Under the pieces are notes generated by a model. That model searched no databases, was not told the DNA's origin, and worked only from the letters and a program-made list of their open reading frames with translations. Positions 22,735 to 34,430 of a stretch of 64,000 nt of DNA are shown here, one piece after another. The stretch is from Undaria pinnatifida. Lineage: Eukaryota > Sar > Phaeophyceae > Laminariales > Alariaceae. The position numbers were made by a program, and so were the translations under genes. The stretch spans positions 12,175,892-12,239,891 of the forward strand of contig JABAKD010000029.1 of assembly GCA_012845835.1 (NCBI GenBank), written 5' to 3'. Every line of letters starts with the position of its first letter. Positions within the stretch are counted from its first letter, which is position 1.

Positions 22735-23745
22735 CAGCTGTGAGATCGAATATTTTTGTCGAAACTCACAATCTTTGCAAACTGTGTGTGATACTCCGAT
22801 CGCGCGTATTACGGGTTGTGTGTCCTCATTAAGGATATAGGTCGGCGACTCCCCTTGCAACTACAGTGTAGCTATCAGGGTCAATAGGGTGATGTTAAGC
22901 AGTCTGCGCGGAAACTATAAAACCCGTTTCTGAGGGGGACAAAATTTGACAGCTGTGGAAGGAAATGCATCAGTTTATCGAGTGAATCGTGCAAGTCGAA
23001 TAACCGGTGAGGGGAGGGCGGAGTTTTGATGGACGTGGGGGCCTGGTTTTGATGAAGAGGGACGGGGGGGGGGAGGGGGGGGGGGGGGGGGGGACGGGGT
23101 AGCTCAATCTGTGCGTGGAAACTATATATCCTTTAAAGGGATAAATGTGACGGTTTTGGAAAGAATGCACCAGTTTATCATGTATATCCTGTAAGTCGTA
23201 CAAACAGTGAGGAGAGGGCGGAGCGTTCGAGGAGGTGGGGGGGGACGAAAGGGTTTAAAAAAAAAACATGTTTAGGTCGCATAGGTGTAGAGGTTTGCTA
23301 TACGCGTGGTGCTAGGTCTAGGCGATGGTGCGGGTAGTGGGGAAGGAGGGGGCGTTGGGAGGGGGGGGGTGAATTGCAGCAGCGGTATGGATGGCTCTAG
23401 AAAGATAATGAGGTGATATCAGGTGTGTGGAAGTGTTTATTACTCTGGCGGATTTCAATGTTAGGCGGGGCGTTTGAGCAAGAGGGAGCGGGAAATGAAG
23501 AAAGAAGAAAAAAAAAAGGGGGGGGTGGGGGAGGTTCGGCGGGGGGGGGGGGGGGGGGGGCGGTTTAAGAGGTTTAGGTCACATATACTACAGAAAATAC
23601 TCTCCAGTTGTGAGATCGAAGATTTGGTCGAAACTCATCTTTGCAAGCTTGTGTGTGATACTCCGATCGCGCGTATTACGCGAGTATGTAGAGGCTTGCT
23701 ATACGCGTGGTTCTAGGTCTAGGCGATCGTGCGGGTGGTGGGGAA
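22735..23745 (+). repeat. Compound segmental tandem array of about 1 kb
   Basis: Unit X (GTGAGATCGAA..TTTG..GTCGAAACTCA..TGTGTGTGATACTCCGATCGCGCGTATTACG) occurs at 22740 and 23605. Unit Y (GGAAACTATA..GGGACAAA/GGGATAAA..GCATCAGTTTATC..GGTGAGGGGAGGGCGGAG) occurs at 22907-23030 and 23113-23225. Unit Z (GTAGAGGYTTGCTATACGCG...AGGCGATSGTGCGGGT) occurs at 23285 and 23685. G-runs at 23063-23092, 23240-23250, 23360-23370 and 23540-23560 mark junctions. Unit X is a variant of the SINE body. Confidence 0.75.
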
Positions 23746-24286
23746 GTATGTAGCATATTGTTTTGCCTGAGTGCACCCGTTCATTATTGTTCTACTTTCC
23801 GTTAGGAACACCCCGCCCCGCCCCGCCCTTCCCTTCCCCTGTATATGCATGTTGTGGTTGTCTCTTGCGAGAAGAGCGTCCATGAATGCATTCGAAACGA
23901 CGCCGGAGGCGACGAGCGACCCGAGACGATGGAAACGGAGGGACTCAAACATATGTATATGTATTTATACCAGGTATTCTTCCTACGTCATGCCCGACAA
24001 CGTACCAGGTACCTGTAAGTAAGTAAATGCTAACCTGCTCGTGCTCATATGCTATCTGGTACATATTTTTTCCCCCTCGCACATCTACTCTCCAGCTTTT
24101 GCACAAGCCGTGGTCACAGGTGTCGTCCCTTCTCCCCCCCCGGTTCTTGCCTTCAATTTTTATCGCGCAGAGGGTTCAGCAATCCCACTGCCCGTCAATT
24201 TTTCATCGAACGTTGCTAACTCACGCTCTCGCGCTTTCCGCAAGTCAATTTGTGCAAAAGAAAAAAGTCCCCACGAATTTATACGA

Positions 24287-24369
24287 GTATGCACTCGGCG
24301 GGGCTCGAACTCACGAAAATGACCTACACCAGGCTCGGGGGTAACCTGATACGCCACCGGGGCGACCGG
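24287..24369 (-). mobile_element. tRNA-headed SINE copy
   Basis: On the minus strand: GGTCGCCCCGGTGGCGTATC (A-box-like) and, about 45 bases on, TGAGTTCGAGCCCCG (B-box-like, GGTTCRANYCC). The first bases are identical to those of the copy at 63195-63269. It does not fold as an intact tRNA, since the 3' acceptor complement is absent. Confidence 0.65.
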
Positions 24370-27300
24370 TAAATATATACACACATCACAATGAGCGCTT
24401 GTGTTTCCGAGTGGTTTTCTCTTCTGTACAAAGATATTCTCGCCCCCCAATAGTACCGAACAGTCTAAGCTTCAGATATTTCTGCTCACGGGGCACAGCC
24501 CCCAAAAACGTACCCGGTGTCACGCAGACCAGTATTCTTCCAAAAGCGTTCGTTTTTTTGCTCATTTTTTCTTTATTCACTTCGTGTCCGCTTAACTCAG
24601 TCGTAGTTGAGGAACCCTTTCAACGATTTTTCGAGTATATGCTCTCGATGCTTGGTCCTGGCCACCCTTCCGCACAAACATCCACTCCATTGGCCATACT
24701 TCATCACCCTACTGACCCTCACGAAGTTTCAGCTGCTTTGGCGCCGCTTGCGTCTATTTGTGCTTGAGCCGGCAGCGCGTGAACCTCCTCGAGTTCTCCG
24801 TGCACAGAAATGCCAGCAAAGGGTTCTCCGTGCACGGACATGTCAAGAACGCATTTAGTTTCTAAACGAGCAGTACAAGAGTAGTTTCCATTCCCTCTCC
24901 CCCGCGGGCTCGAACTCTCCACGTACGCTCTGCAGTCTTCATGAGTCGGCTCCGAATATATCATAAGCCAGCACGAGCACCAGCGCCAGCAGCGAGGGAC
25001 ACAGAACACACTAGATCTGTGCGTCACGGCAGGCGGGCTCCCTTCACTATCTGGCCGAGGGGATCATTGGAGGGGGTAGGTTTGTTCGCGTTTGCGAGCC
25101 AGGAAGGACACTTCCTGGTGGAATACGGCAGGCTGCAATAAACGCAGTGTACCTTCTCCCAGAACGACCATGTGCGGCAACCTACAAGCCGGAGGAGCTT
25201 CCGGGGGAAGAGGACGGGCCGTTGTGTGACAGTCGCGCGTACTAGTATCGATGGTCGCCCATTCCTTTCTCGGCCCAAGCTCCGAGGATATTGATCCCCT
25301 TAGCCCTAGAACGAATGATCCCACACTAATTCCAAGTAGTTTGTCCCCAAACACGTGGTTGCAGTCCTGAAGGAGAGTAGTCATCCCTCTGTAGTGCGGT
25401 AAGGGTCGCCCCTTTTCAGGCCATTTTTTTTTCTGACCCCCCCCTGCAGTGCGGCGCTTAGTGCACGATAATCACACGGTTACGTTTGTTCTTAGGACTA
25501 TTACTGTATACTGGTATTATTATTGTAGGGCTATACTACTACCAGTATTAAGCAATAGCGCATACGATGTCGGTCCAGGGTTTGCGCGAACGAACGGTTT
25601 CGAATGGTTTCGATGCCGCGCTCCGGGTGAGTTTTTTTGAGCCCTTTGTGCTAGGAGCTCAGAAACTTCCTCGAATCTTCTTTTGCAACCCTTGTACCGT
25701 GGGACAACTCAGGGGCTAAGCGCTCTGTCCGGCCGGACCTTCCAAGGGGTAGATAGGCCCACCCACTGGTCTATGATTTTGCAGGGCTAGGGAGCACTTC
25801 CTGGCGGGGTCAAGGTACGGGCGTTGGACCCAAGCCAACCCCTACGAACCCTAGCCCTAACCCGGACCCAAAACTCGGGCCCGAAACGGGCCAAGCGCAA
25901 AGAGGGCGGCGAACGCTTAGGGTAGGGCCCAACCATGATGCCGTCCGAAAATCTTGAAGAAGCTTCCGGGAAGAGGACCGGTCGGTGCATATGGAGAATC
26001 GTTGACGCGCGCCACATAAACCAATACTGTTTGTTTTTCTTTTCTTCGGATCGCTGACCAAAAAAAAAAAGGCGAGAAGGACGCGGACGGGCCGGCTGAG
26101 GGTCGGCCTTGTTTTTTCGCTCGAGGCGTGTTTTCTCCTCTTGTTGTTCCCCTCCACCCGTGGCAACTGACTGATCACATGCATTCATATGGTAGAGATG
26201 CTCAGTTTTTTTTTATTTCTAGGTGGCTTCACACTCGACAAGCTCTGCAGAAAAAAAAAAAACTTGATTTTGGAAAACATGGGAGCGCAACTCGATCGAT
26301 CGGGGAACCCATGACCAAGGTATGCAAAAGAAGCAATACGTGGCAGAAACCAGGAATGATATGCCGATGATTTTTGGGGGGCTAACCCCTTTAGAGCCCC
26401 GAAACCCCTCCCCGTACACACTAGTTCCAAGAATTTTTGTCCCAAAAGCGGCTGTAAAGGCGTTAAGGAGCACGCCCTGTCATTAGACGTAATGTACTAT
26501 CTCTATCGTATCGCGCGTCCGCTGATTGGTTGATCGATCACATGCGCGCGTTCTGTGGTGCTGGCATTTATAAGAGCGCTCGTATGTGCGCTGCTCGCTG
26601 CTCGCTGCCTATTATCTCTCCCTGCCGCAAACAAAGCCAAGACCTGGTACCAAAGAATAATAATAACACGGGAAAACTAACTCTGGAAGCCTATTTTCTA
26701 TCTCCATTCCGTACCCGGGTAAACGCCAACTCACTCTCCGCGCGTTGTCCTTTTCTCCGCCCTTCCTCACATTGCACGGCTTTGTCTACGGCCAAAGCTT
26801 TAAAAAAGCCTAGGCCGCGCCCAGCTACTATTGGTCAAGAGTTAATACAGTTGGTATGCCGATAATGCTTTGTGTATCTCATGCTCGTCGCGTCTGCTGC
26901 TGCTGTAAAATGGTTCGTGCGACCCAATCACAGACGAGATGTCTTCCTGTAGCTCGTTGCTGCCCCCAAAGATAGCAACACTATCTGGAGCAGATTTGCA
27001 GTATTACACGAGCAAGCATTATTACCGTCGTTAGACACTATAACAACAACAACAACAACAGCAGCAGCAACAACTACAACAGCAACAACGAACGAAGTAC
27101 CTGGTTCTAATAGTACATTTTTTGCACTCCCGATTAATAGTCGGCACCACGCTTCACCCAAGCACGCTCCCACCTCGCCCCCCCCCTCCCCATTTACAAC
27201 ATTCCAGAGCCAGCACTGAAGTACTAGAAGGCCGTTTGCCACCTGTGAAAGGTTTACCCGGGACCAATTTACTACCCTAAAAAAGCCTTATTACCCTGAA

Positions 27301-27640
27301 CAAACCTTCCCACCCTGAAAAACCCTCATACCACCGGGCAGTACAATACCATCGTCCTACCCCTTGCAAAGCGTTGGAAAATAAGACGTGATTGAACCCG
27401 CCCCTACACACACCGCCTTGTGTTTCAGAATCTCTCTCTTAGCATTACACGTTCTTTTTGTCTTCATTTTTTCGACGCGAGAAGGGAGAAAAAGATCCAA
27501 CCTTTTTCTGAAAAATCCATTAAAAAACACTGACTTGACAAAACTTCGGCTCGTGGGGGGGGGGGGGAGATGTCTGGTTGAGGCTGGCCAAGGCACGACT
27601 GGTGGTGTCAGCTGTCCCAGTACAAGTGGGAAACTCTTGG
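24370..27640. other. Mostly unassigned intergenic sequence
   Basis: Contains a possible degraded tRNA-like head on the minus strand near 24897-24990 (GAGTTCGAGCCC box), ACCCTAGCCCTAACCC telomere-like sequence at 25848-25863, and (CAACAG)n at 27045-27092. Open frames up to 133 codons lack recognisable domains. No gene supported. Confidence 0.4.
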
Positions 27641-27699
27641 AATGGCGGTGAGCAAGCGGTGCAGCACTGACGCGTCGTATTTAGGCCTATCGTATGGCC

Positions 27700-27930
27700 C
27701 GCGCCCACCACCTCCATCGCCATTACCGCCACCACAACCACACTTATAATCATCGTCATCGATACCATCACCATCAGTCTCGTCCTCCTCCTCCTCCTCA
27801 CCGCTACCACCGACACCACCGTCATCACCCTCCTCCTCCTCCTCCTTCTCCTTTTCCTCCTCCTCCTCCTCCTCCTCCTCCTCCTCCCAACCACTACCAT
27901 CATCACCATATTCACCACCATCACCTTCCT
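27700..27930 (+). repeat. (CCA)n and (CTC)n microsatellites
   Basis: CACCAC-type triplets (27700-27770) followed by CCTCCTCCT runs (27780-27890). Antisense frames give Glu/Arg runs, which are artefacts. Confidence 0.9.
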
Positions 27931-28124
27931 CATGGCCACAATGACCGCTCACCCCACGCGAAAGACCCCTCCATCCACCACCCCCCAACCTTGCCCCGCT
28001 GTTGCTTCTTGCCATATAATCCTCGCTTCCTTTCGACCCCATGCGCCTGTTCTCCAATGAGACCAGCTCGAACAATCGCCCGTGCCAACGCAAAACAGGG
28101 CGGGGGCATAAACGGAGGGGAGGG

Positions 28125-29672
28125 GAGGGGGGGCGTACTCATTTGTTGCTTGCCATAGTCATTTGACCATTGACCACGCATTCCTTTCGAGACAGAGCAC
28201 CGTTTCTACTCCTAATAGAGACACCTCCAATATTTGGGCGCTCAATGAGCTTCTTCCATGTACTACATAGCAACTGTTTGCTTATCTTATCCCCGTACTG
28301 TTTCGCCATCTGCGGCCACCATCTATCTCCTAGGATAGATATCGTTTTTCGCTACTCTCTAGTCTACGAAACCTTTCCATGCCACACCCGTCTAATTTCC
28401 CCATCTCCTCCTCTGACGCGTCCCGTTCCTCCTTGTATATTTCGCCTTCTCCTACTATGTGGGTCCTACTCTCTGTTGCTGCGCCACACGGGCACATATT
28501 TGTAGCCACGTCGCCCTCCTGCCATCTACTGGTATATCTCTTTCTTCTTTCTGGTAGGTCCAGCTCTCCTACACGAAATCGCAGTTTAATCTTTTTCGCG
28601 TAGTCCATTGGCCCGTGCAGACATGTTTTCATTCCAATATCTTCCCTCAACCCCCCCGTGTATCTCTAAGTGCTTCTCCTCTTTCACCATATTTCTTAGC
28701 GCCTGCTTTTCGCTTTCTTCTATTTTTTTCATTTTACTTCTGTCTTGTACCCGCCAAACTTCTCTATAGACAGTACCTCTTCTTGGTCTCCACCTAAATC
28801 CGTCCATATTTTCCCGACCACGTTATCGCATCTTATTCCAGTAAGCCGTTCTGTTTTGTTCTCCCGTACAGCCCTATCAACTATGGCCGGCATCTTCTTT
28901 TCTGGCATATTCTTTACTTTATATTGCCATTTCAGCTTCCTCACGTCTCTATTTTTTTCAAGTGGGTACATTCCTAGTTCTGCTCTTAATACTGTATTAC
29001 TCGTCGTACTTGAGCATCCTAGTACCTTTTTACCTGCTGTGCATTATCTCCAGTTGTTTTACGAACTTCGCGTTCCCTTCCCATACTTCTCCTGCATACT
29101 CTAACTTTGGTGCAATCGCATTCAAAATACTACATATTTTAATCCTAGTGTCGAGGCGCGGGTCTGTTAGATCGCATCCATCTTGCCTACTTGTGATTTA
29201 CCCTTTCCTATTGCTTTCGCTATGTGTGTATCCCAAAAGCAATCCTTTGAGATCTCTACGCCAAGGTACGTATACTGGTCTACGACCGGTAGTTCATCTT
29301 CTCCCCACTCCGTTTGAAATTTACCGAATTCACCTTATCTTCGTCACATACAACTACACTACTACTGCGCATTTGTTCACGTTTTCTGTCACTCTCCATT
29401 TCCTAGTGTACTCTAGTGCTTCCTCTTACGTGTTTCTGCGATCCTTCGGTTGTTTCTGATATCCCCACGAAATCATCCGCGAACATCGATCCCGACACCG
29501 TATCTTCCCTCATCGTGACTCCTTGCTTGGCTGCTTCGACTGCTACTATCATGTCATTAGTATATACCTTGAATGGAGTGGGTGATAGTGTACATCCCTG
29601 TGCAACTCTTTGAAAAATATCAACATATTTGGATATTTTCCCGTCCATCGGGGGAGGGGGGAGAGGGGGCAT
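28125..29672 (-). mobile_element. Decayed LINE retrotransposon with reverse-transcriptase motifs
   Basis: Non-LTR retrotransposon remnant, read on the minus strand from about 29672 to 28125 across several frames. RT domain pieces: QGCTLSPTPF (29571-29612; the QGxxLSP motif) and SGSMFADDFVGIS (about 29456-29495; the xADD catalytic motif). Next comes a thumb/connection-like segment (KLKWQYKVKNMPEKKMPA, 28870-28950; GGDQEEVLSIEKFGGYKTEV, 28730-28800). Then a C-terminal CCHC-like knuckle, CPCGAATESRTHIVGEG (28450-28500), whose last Cys is replaced by Gly. The final segment, about 28130-28270, is the most widely copied part. The 3' end is GAGTACG followed by C-rich DNA. Frameshifts and stops between segments make it inactive. 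The 5' part, including any endonuclease, is missing. Confidence 0.9.
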
Positions 29673-29924
29673 ATCATTGACACGAAGTGATACAACATGA
29701 AGGGATAAAAAACAATATATTAATACCCGGTAGCTTTTTTCAGGAGACGATAGCTGTTAATTGTACCAAATTAATCGTTTTACGTAGGATACGAAACGTG
29801 GACCTTGTGGTGCTATTCTGCAAGCAACGCGCACGTTTCGAAGAGCTTGCCCCGTATCATATTGATCCCCTCAAGCTCCACCTCCACCACTACCCCCCCC
29901 TCCTCTTATGTAATAATACTCAGT

Positions 29925-30110
29925 ATATGGAAGAAGCGTAATGAGCGCCCAAATGTTGGAGGTGTCTCTATTAGGAGTAGAAACGGTGTTTCCTCTCGAA
30001 AGCGATGCGTGATCAATGGTCAAATGTCCAAAGCAAGCAACGAAGGAGTACGTCGACCCCCCCCCCCCCCCCAGCCCCCCCCCCCCCCCCTGCCCTCTAC
30101 CCCCCCCCTC
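29925..30110 (+). mobile_element. LINE 3'-end fragment with C-rich tail
   Basis: ATGGAAGAAGCGTAATGAGC through GGTCAAATGTCCAAAGCAAG and GGAGTACG, followed by long C runs (30057-30090). Same terminal segment as 28.13-28.27 kb but in the opposite orientation, giving an inverted pair around 29.67-29.93 kb. Confidence 0.85.
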
Positions 30111-30370
30111 TGTACGCGCCTCCAACACAACGACGATAGCTTCTCGTCTGCCCACTTATATCTCCTCACGCTCCTCCTCAACCACTACCTTCCTCGCCCC
30201 AACCAACGATCACCACCACCACTACTGGGGGCCGACCCCCCCCCCCCCCCCCCCTCCGCCCTGCTTGCTGGTCCTGCGCTGCTGAAGTTGGCGTCGGTTG
30301 TCAACCAAGCTGTAAACCTTACCTTTCTACACGTGAGCTAGACCGCCAGGGTGCGTTTTTTACCGCCAGG

Positions 30371-30766
30371 GTGCGTTTTTTATTTCTTTTCGTTTTTACT
30401 CGCTTGGCGGTAACCGAGATTGTGGTCGAGTTAGAGCATATTGTGCAGAGTGTGGAGCCTTTATGGCCGCGGGAGATCCCCAAGGAAAAGATTGTAAACT
30501 GGGCGGGAGTAGGCGTTTCGCCAACGCATCACGACGACTTGGCCATAAGAGATAAGCGTGTCACAAGCAAGAATCCGCGACTTCAGATTTTAAAAGCTTA
30601 TGCCAATACACAAGAACCCAAGAGAGTTTTGGATCTATTTTTTCCTTTGTTTAGCCCAATTTTGAACTGCCCACACGGGAACGTCATTTTTCTGTCCGCA
30701 TTTTTTTCGGGTACGAATCATCACTGCCTCAAGAAATATGTGAAACCCCCAGCTATCTCTTGGTGA
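30371..30766 (+). CDS. Unrecognised 131-codon open frame
   Basis: Single-exon open frame of mixed composition, with segments such as VTEIVVELEHIVQSVEPLWP and TSKNPRLQILKAYANTQEPK. No domain recognised, no conserved neighbour, no second exon assigned. It begins beside a GCCAGGGTGCGTTTTTTA direct repeat (30341-30380). May be an unspliced remnant or chance. Confidence 0.2.
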   Translation: MRFLFLFVFTRLAVTEIVVELEHIVQSVEPLWPREIPKEKIVNWAGVGVSPTHHDDLAIRDKRVTSKNPRLQILKAYANTQEPKRVLDLFFPLFSPILNCPHGNVIFLSAFFSGTNHHCLKKYVKPPAISW

Positions 30767-30974
30767 AAGCCGTTCCTCCATACGTGTTGTTGCCATGGTA
30801 CCATGTCCTCGCGCGCGCAAAATGAAGCAAACTGTCGATTTTCACGTTTTGGGTGATGCTCGCGGGCAACTTTGATTTTCACAAGATCACCTCCTTCGAG
30901 TTGTTTAGGGCTCTGCCTGCGACTGCTGCCTGACGAATCCGACACCCTCACTCCCCCCGCCAGGATGGCGTGCC

Positions 30975-31232
30975 TCAGTTTCGCGGGCTGCTGTTGCTTG
31001 TGAACTGTTGTAGCTGTTCGTACGTGAGGTGCACACGTTCAGTCGGAGGCTGTTTTTTTGTGTGAATTTTCGCGTCTCCCGAATGAATGTCGACCAAAAT
31101 TTCGACCACCGCAGCAAACCAAACGTCGAGGTGTTGACCTCCGTCGAGAAGGTGCGGACCGTCGATCTGAGCAAAATCACGCGCTGCAGTGAATTCAACG
31201 CTAAACGCAACACCCTCTCTCGATAAGAGCAA
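30975..31232 (-). CDS. Unrecognised short open frame overlapping a plus-strand frame
   Basis: The minus strand reads ARDFAQIDGPHLLDGGQHLD and VWFAAVVEILVDIHSGDAKI over 85 codons. The plus strand over the same bases also stays open (31029-31226; SRMNVDQNFDHRSKPNVEVL). Composition looks coding-like but I cannot decide the strand or name a family. Confidence 0.2.
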   Translation of the reverse strand: MLLSREGVAFSVEFTAARDFAQIDGPHLLDGGQHLDVWFAAVVEILVDIHSGDAKIHTKKQPPTERVHLTYEQLQQFTSNSSPRN

Positions 31233-31794
31233 AAGCCAGCTGAAGGGTCATTTCCACGGTAGGGGTTGCAGTTTTTGCGCCAAAGAGTCCCTGTCCAATT
31301 AGTTAAGCAATTTCACGAGTACATAATATTTTAGGACTAAGGCATAGAAGCTTGGCCGGGTTGTGCGAAAGAATGCCTTCCAAGCCATTTTTCGGGTGAG
31401 ATATTGAGTTTCTCACGTGAGGAACTCGGGGACTTTCTGCTGCACCCGTACTGTGGGATGGCTCGGAAGAAAAGGTCGAAACGCTGCGTGGTAAAAATGC
31501 AGCGTCGTATTTGACTGCGCCGAAAAAGTACATAGCTATTAGAGTGGGCTGGAAACCCGGGGATGGGGGATGACACGATTCTCCCCGGCCTTAACTCCAC
31601 GCAACGGGGGTGATATCACGTACCGGCACCTGATGGTGTGCATATGGTAAAGCACACACGAGGCAGGTACATAGTGTCCCCACTGCTGGCCCTGGAAGCG
31701 GCCACACCAGAAAATAAATGAATTCACTCGAAGCTGTCCTCCGACACGCAAGAAAGTACGCACAAGGCGCGGAAGTCTGCCTCACAAGTGGTTC

Positions 31795-32012
31795 TTAGTA
31801 GGATGAAGCTCACCCTTCATGCGCCCCGCCGAGCACCTCGCCGTGATTTTTTGCGCTTGTGTGCATGCGATGTCTGCCCGGTCGGTGAAAATCCGACGTG
31901 CTCCGTCGCGACATTGTATGGGTGCGACGGTCTATGGTCATACGTACGACTACTACGGCTATGCATGGAATGAGATCCCCCCCCTTCCCCCCCCCTCCCC
32001 CCTCCCCTCTTC
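31795..32012 (+). mobile_element. SINE family 2 copy with C-rich tail
   Basis: Shares with 40640-40830 and 58040-58215 the segments CTTCATGCG...CGCCGAGCACCTCGCCG, GTGCATGCGATGTCTGCC, GGTCGGTGAAAATCCGACGT and GGTCTATGGTCATACGTACG. Sense orientation ends CATGGAATGAGATCCCCCCC. Truncated at its 5' side. Confidence 0.75.
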
Positions 32013-32045
32013 CAGTCCACAACGACATCTTCTTCCCCCCCTCAC

Positions 32046-32919
32046 CTTGACCTCCTCAAGCTCCACCTTCATCGCCGTGACAGCCGCCTCCGCCACCAGC
32101 AATCGAACAGCGTCTCGTGGCATACCGCCCCTCGCTCTCACACCGGCGCCCTTCTCCCCTTCCTCCTCGCCCTCCTCCCCCCCCTCCTCCTCCTCCTCTT
32201 GCACCCGACCTCCCCCTACGGCTTCCACCCTTGCTCCACATTGCCGCACCCCTGTTGGCGGTGGACTCCACCCCTTATTGCGTGATTTGTTAACCTGACG
32301 GCCGGCTGCGGGTGCCTCTTGACCCACGACATCAGCAGCCCTAACCAGGAGTGCTGCCGCCGTTGCCTCGGCGGTAGAAGAAGCAGTAGCAGCGGTGGTG
32401 GCGGCGGCGGCGGCGGTGGTGGTGGTGGTGGTGGTGGCGGCAACCTCGTGGCGGAAGGCCGTCGGGACGGTGACAGCAGGGGCCTGGGCCGATCCCGATT
32501 CCGCCGAACCAGCAGCAGCAGTACCAGGAGCATCGGCAGCAGCAGAAGCAGCAGAAGCAGTAGAAGCAGTAACAGCATACCCAATTGCACCGGCAGTACC
32601 AGCAGTAACACCACCACCACCATCACCACCGCCACCATCCAAGTCACACAAGCCTCCATCTAAGTCACCTACTCCCCACCCCCCACCCCCAGCCCCCCTA
32701 CCCCCCCCCGAAATCCTGCCTCCGCTCCTTCCATCACCGCTGCTGCTACAGCTGCGAAACCCTTTGGACCCCCAGAAAGCGGGACTGCCCAGCCTGGGGG
32801 AGATGACCCCGGCCGTGTGGCGCCTTTGCGGGAGGGCTGCAGGGGGAAGCGTGACGTCTGCCTCGGCGATGGCTAGGGCTTCCTGCTCTTCTAGCTCCTC
32901 GATACGCTTCTCCACGAAC
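32046..32919 (-). CDS. Coding exon: coiled coil, Ala/Thr-rich and Glu-rich segments
   Basis: Minus-strand open exon bounded by an acceptor (GCGCACAG before 32919) and a donor (AAG/GTGAGG at 32046/32045). 291 codons after one leading base. It starts with a short coiled coil (FVEKRIEELEEQEALAIAEA), then a Pro/Ser stretch with HTAGVISPRLGSPAFWGSKG, then a long low-complexity part (Gly-Asp rich, then Ala/Thr runs from expanded GCN/ACN triplets, then an acidic Glu/Gly run). It closes with a second helix ending TAMKVELEEVK. Style and composition resemble the last exon of the ankyrin/coiled-coil gene on the same strand, so it may be a far 3' exon of that gene across about 14.6 kb of repeats. No phase-compatible donor inside the 48 kb exon is convincing, so a separate gene is equally possible. 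Function unknown. Confidence 0.55.
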
Positions 32920-33094
32920 CTGTGCGCACGGCAGCGTTGTTTGATTTTGCATTTTTTATATTTCTCATCCGACAGTGTGCAGCGTGAGGGTTAATAATAA
33001 TGGCGTGTTTCCCCTTGGTTCTTTCCCCCCTTCTTTCTGGGAGTGGTTAGGAGTGGTCGACGTTGGCGCTCATGCTGCACATCGGAGGATGGCA

Positions 33095-33357
<263 letters not shown>

Positions 33358-33399
33358 CGGTATAGCGCCGGGTGCTTGGGCAAAGAGCGCTGAGATAGT

Positions 33400-33731
33400 A
33401 GGAGTTTCTTGGCATGGAGTTTCCTATCTATCGAAATGGCACGAAAAAAAAACAAACACGGCGTGCCGTTTCACGGATAATGATATTAAGATACCAAAAA
33501 CGGAATGCTCACTTTTGAGGGTACAAGCTAAGCAATTGGAACGAGATATCATGCTTACTGTAGCGGCGAGCACCCTACCTGCCATACAAGTGTCCATTCC
33601 TAAGGTTATGCAAGGGTGGCGTCACGATTTCAAACCTTGCCCAGATTTAGGGCGTGCAGAGGTTTTCGGTTGGCATGCCCGACAAGCAAGTTGCGATCAT
33701 CCCAAAGCTCGGGGTATCTTGCCATGTAAAT
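33400..33731 (+). CDS. Unrecognised open frame downstream of the CAA tract
   Basis: About 110 codons of balanced composition in one frame (for example FTDNDIKIPKTECSLLRVQA, LTVAASTLPAIQVSIPKVMQ, GWRHDFKPCPDLGRAEVFGW). No start codon of its own before the triplet tract and no domain recognised. Possibly a gene fragment or an exon. Confidence 0.22.
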
Positions 33732-33925
33732 AGGCGACATGCTTTTTAGCGTGCTGTCCAGCGGTACTAATGATATACCAGGCACACAGCACCGGCCTTC
33801 TGACACGTAAAAAAACCTTAAAATTGCTTTCAGGCTAGACGTCTTAGTCGAGAAAAGGGTGTACCTGTACGTATCCTACTCTTATTTGATTTTGTTTTTT
33901 GCTTCCCTCTTCTGTTGTCTACCCA

Positions 33926-34134
33926 CTTTTCTCTTCTCCTTCTCCCCTCCCTACAGTACCATAGACGTAACTCAGATCCGGCATCACCAAGCAGGCCCTT
34001 CTCCCCCCTCCCCACTACGGTGCGCGCCTTCATTTCTATCGCGAGAAGACTTCTCCAGCTATTTCTTCCCTCGTCGAAAAGCATCGAATTGCGCATACAT
34101 ACCCACGCTGCTTGGCGCTCTCAGCAGCCCATTC
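33926..34134 (+). repeat. Dispersed repeat A, copy 2 (longest)
   Basis: CTTCTCCCCTCCCTACAGTA, ACGTAACTCAGATCCGGCAT, CCCACTACGGTGCGCGCCTT, CTTCCCTCGTCGAAAAGCAT and CACGCTGCTTGGCGCTCTCA follow in the same order as in 62912-63096. Confidence 0.75.
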
Positions 34135-34221
34135 CTTTGATTTCTTTTTCATGTTTTTACACTGACTGCACCTTCAGTATAACGAATGTCGAATTTCACC
34201 TATGATTTTCTCGTTATTTTC

Positions 34222-34430
34222 TGGGCTGTTCACGGGTCACCACCCGGCCTGTGGGTCGCGCTCGGATGTTTTAAAAAACTTGCCGGCCGAGTCGGGTCGG
34301 GTCAGTTGGTGTTCCAAACTTCCCGCGTCGGATCGGGTCGGTTGAGGAGGTTTTTAAACTTCACAGGCCGGGTCGGATCGGGTCTCGTGTCCCCTTGACC
34401 CAATTTTGACCCGCAAAAATATATTGTGGG
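34222..34430. mobile_element. Inverted-repeat element related to 22240-22432
   Basis: Begins GTTCACGGGTCACCACCCGG and ends CCAATTTTGACCCGCAAAAA. The interior is rich in GGTCGGGTCGG. Boundaries approximate. Confidence 0.45.

Noticed and set aside
24719-25384. Minus-strand frames of 84-106 codons
   Set aside because: No domain, no splice context, and both strands equally open.
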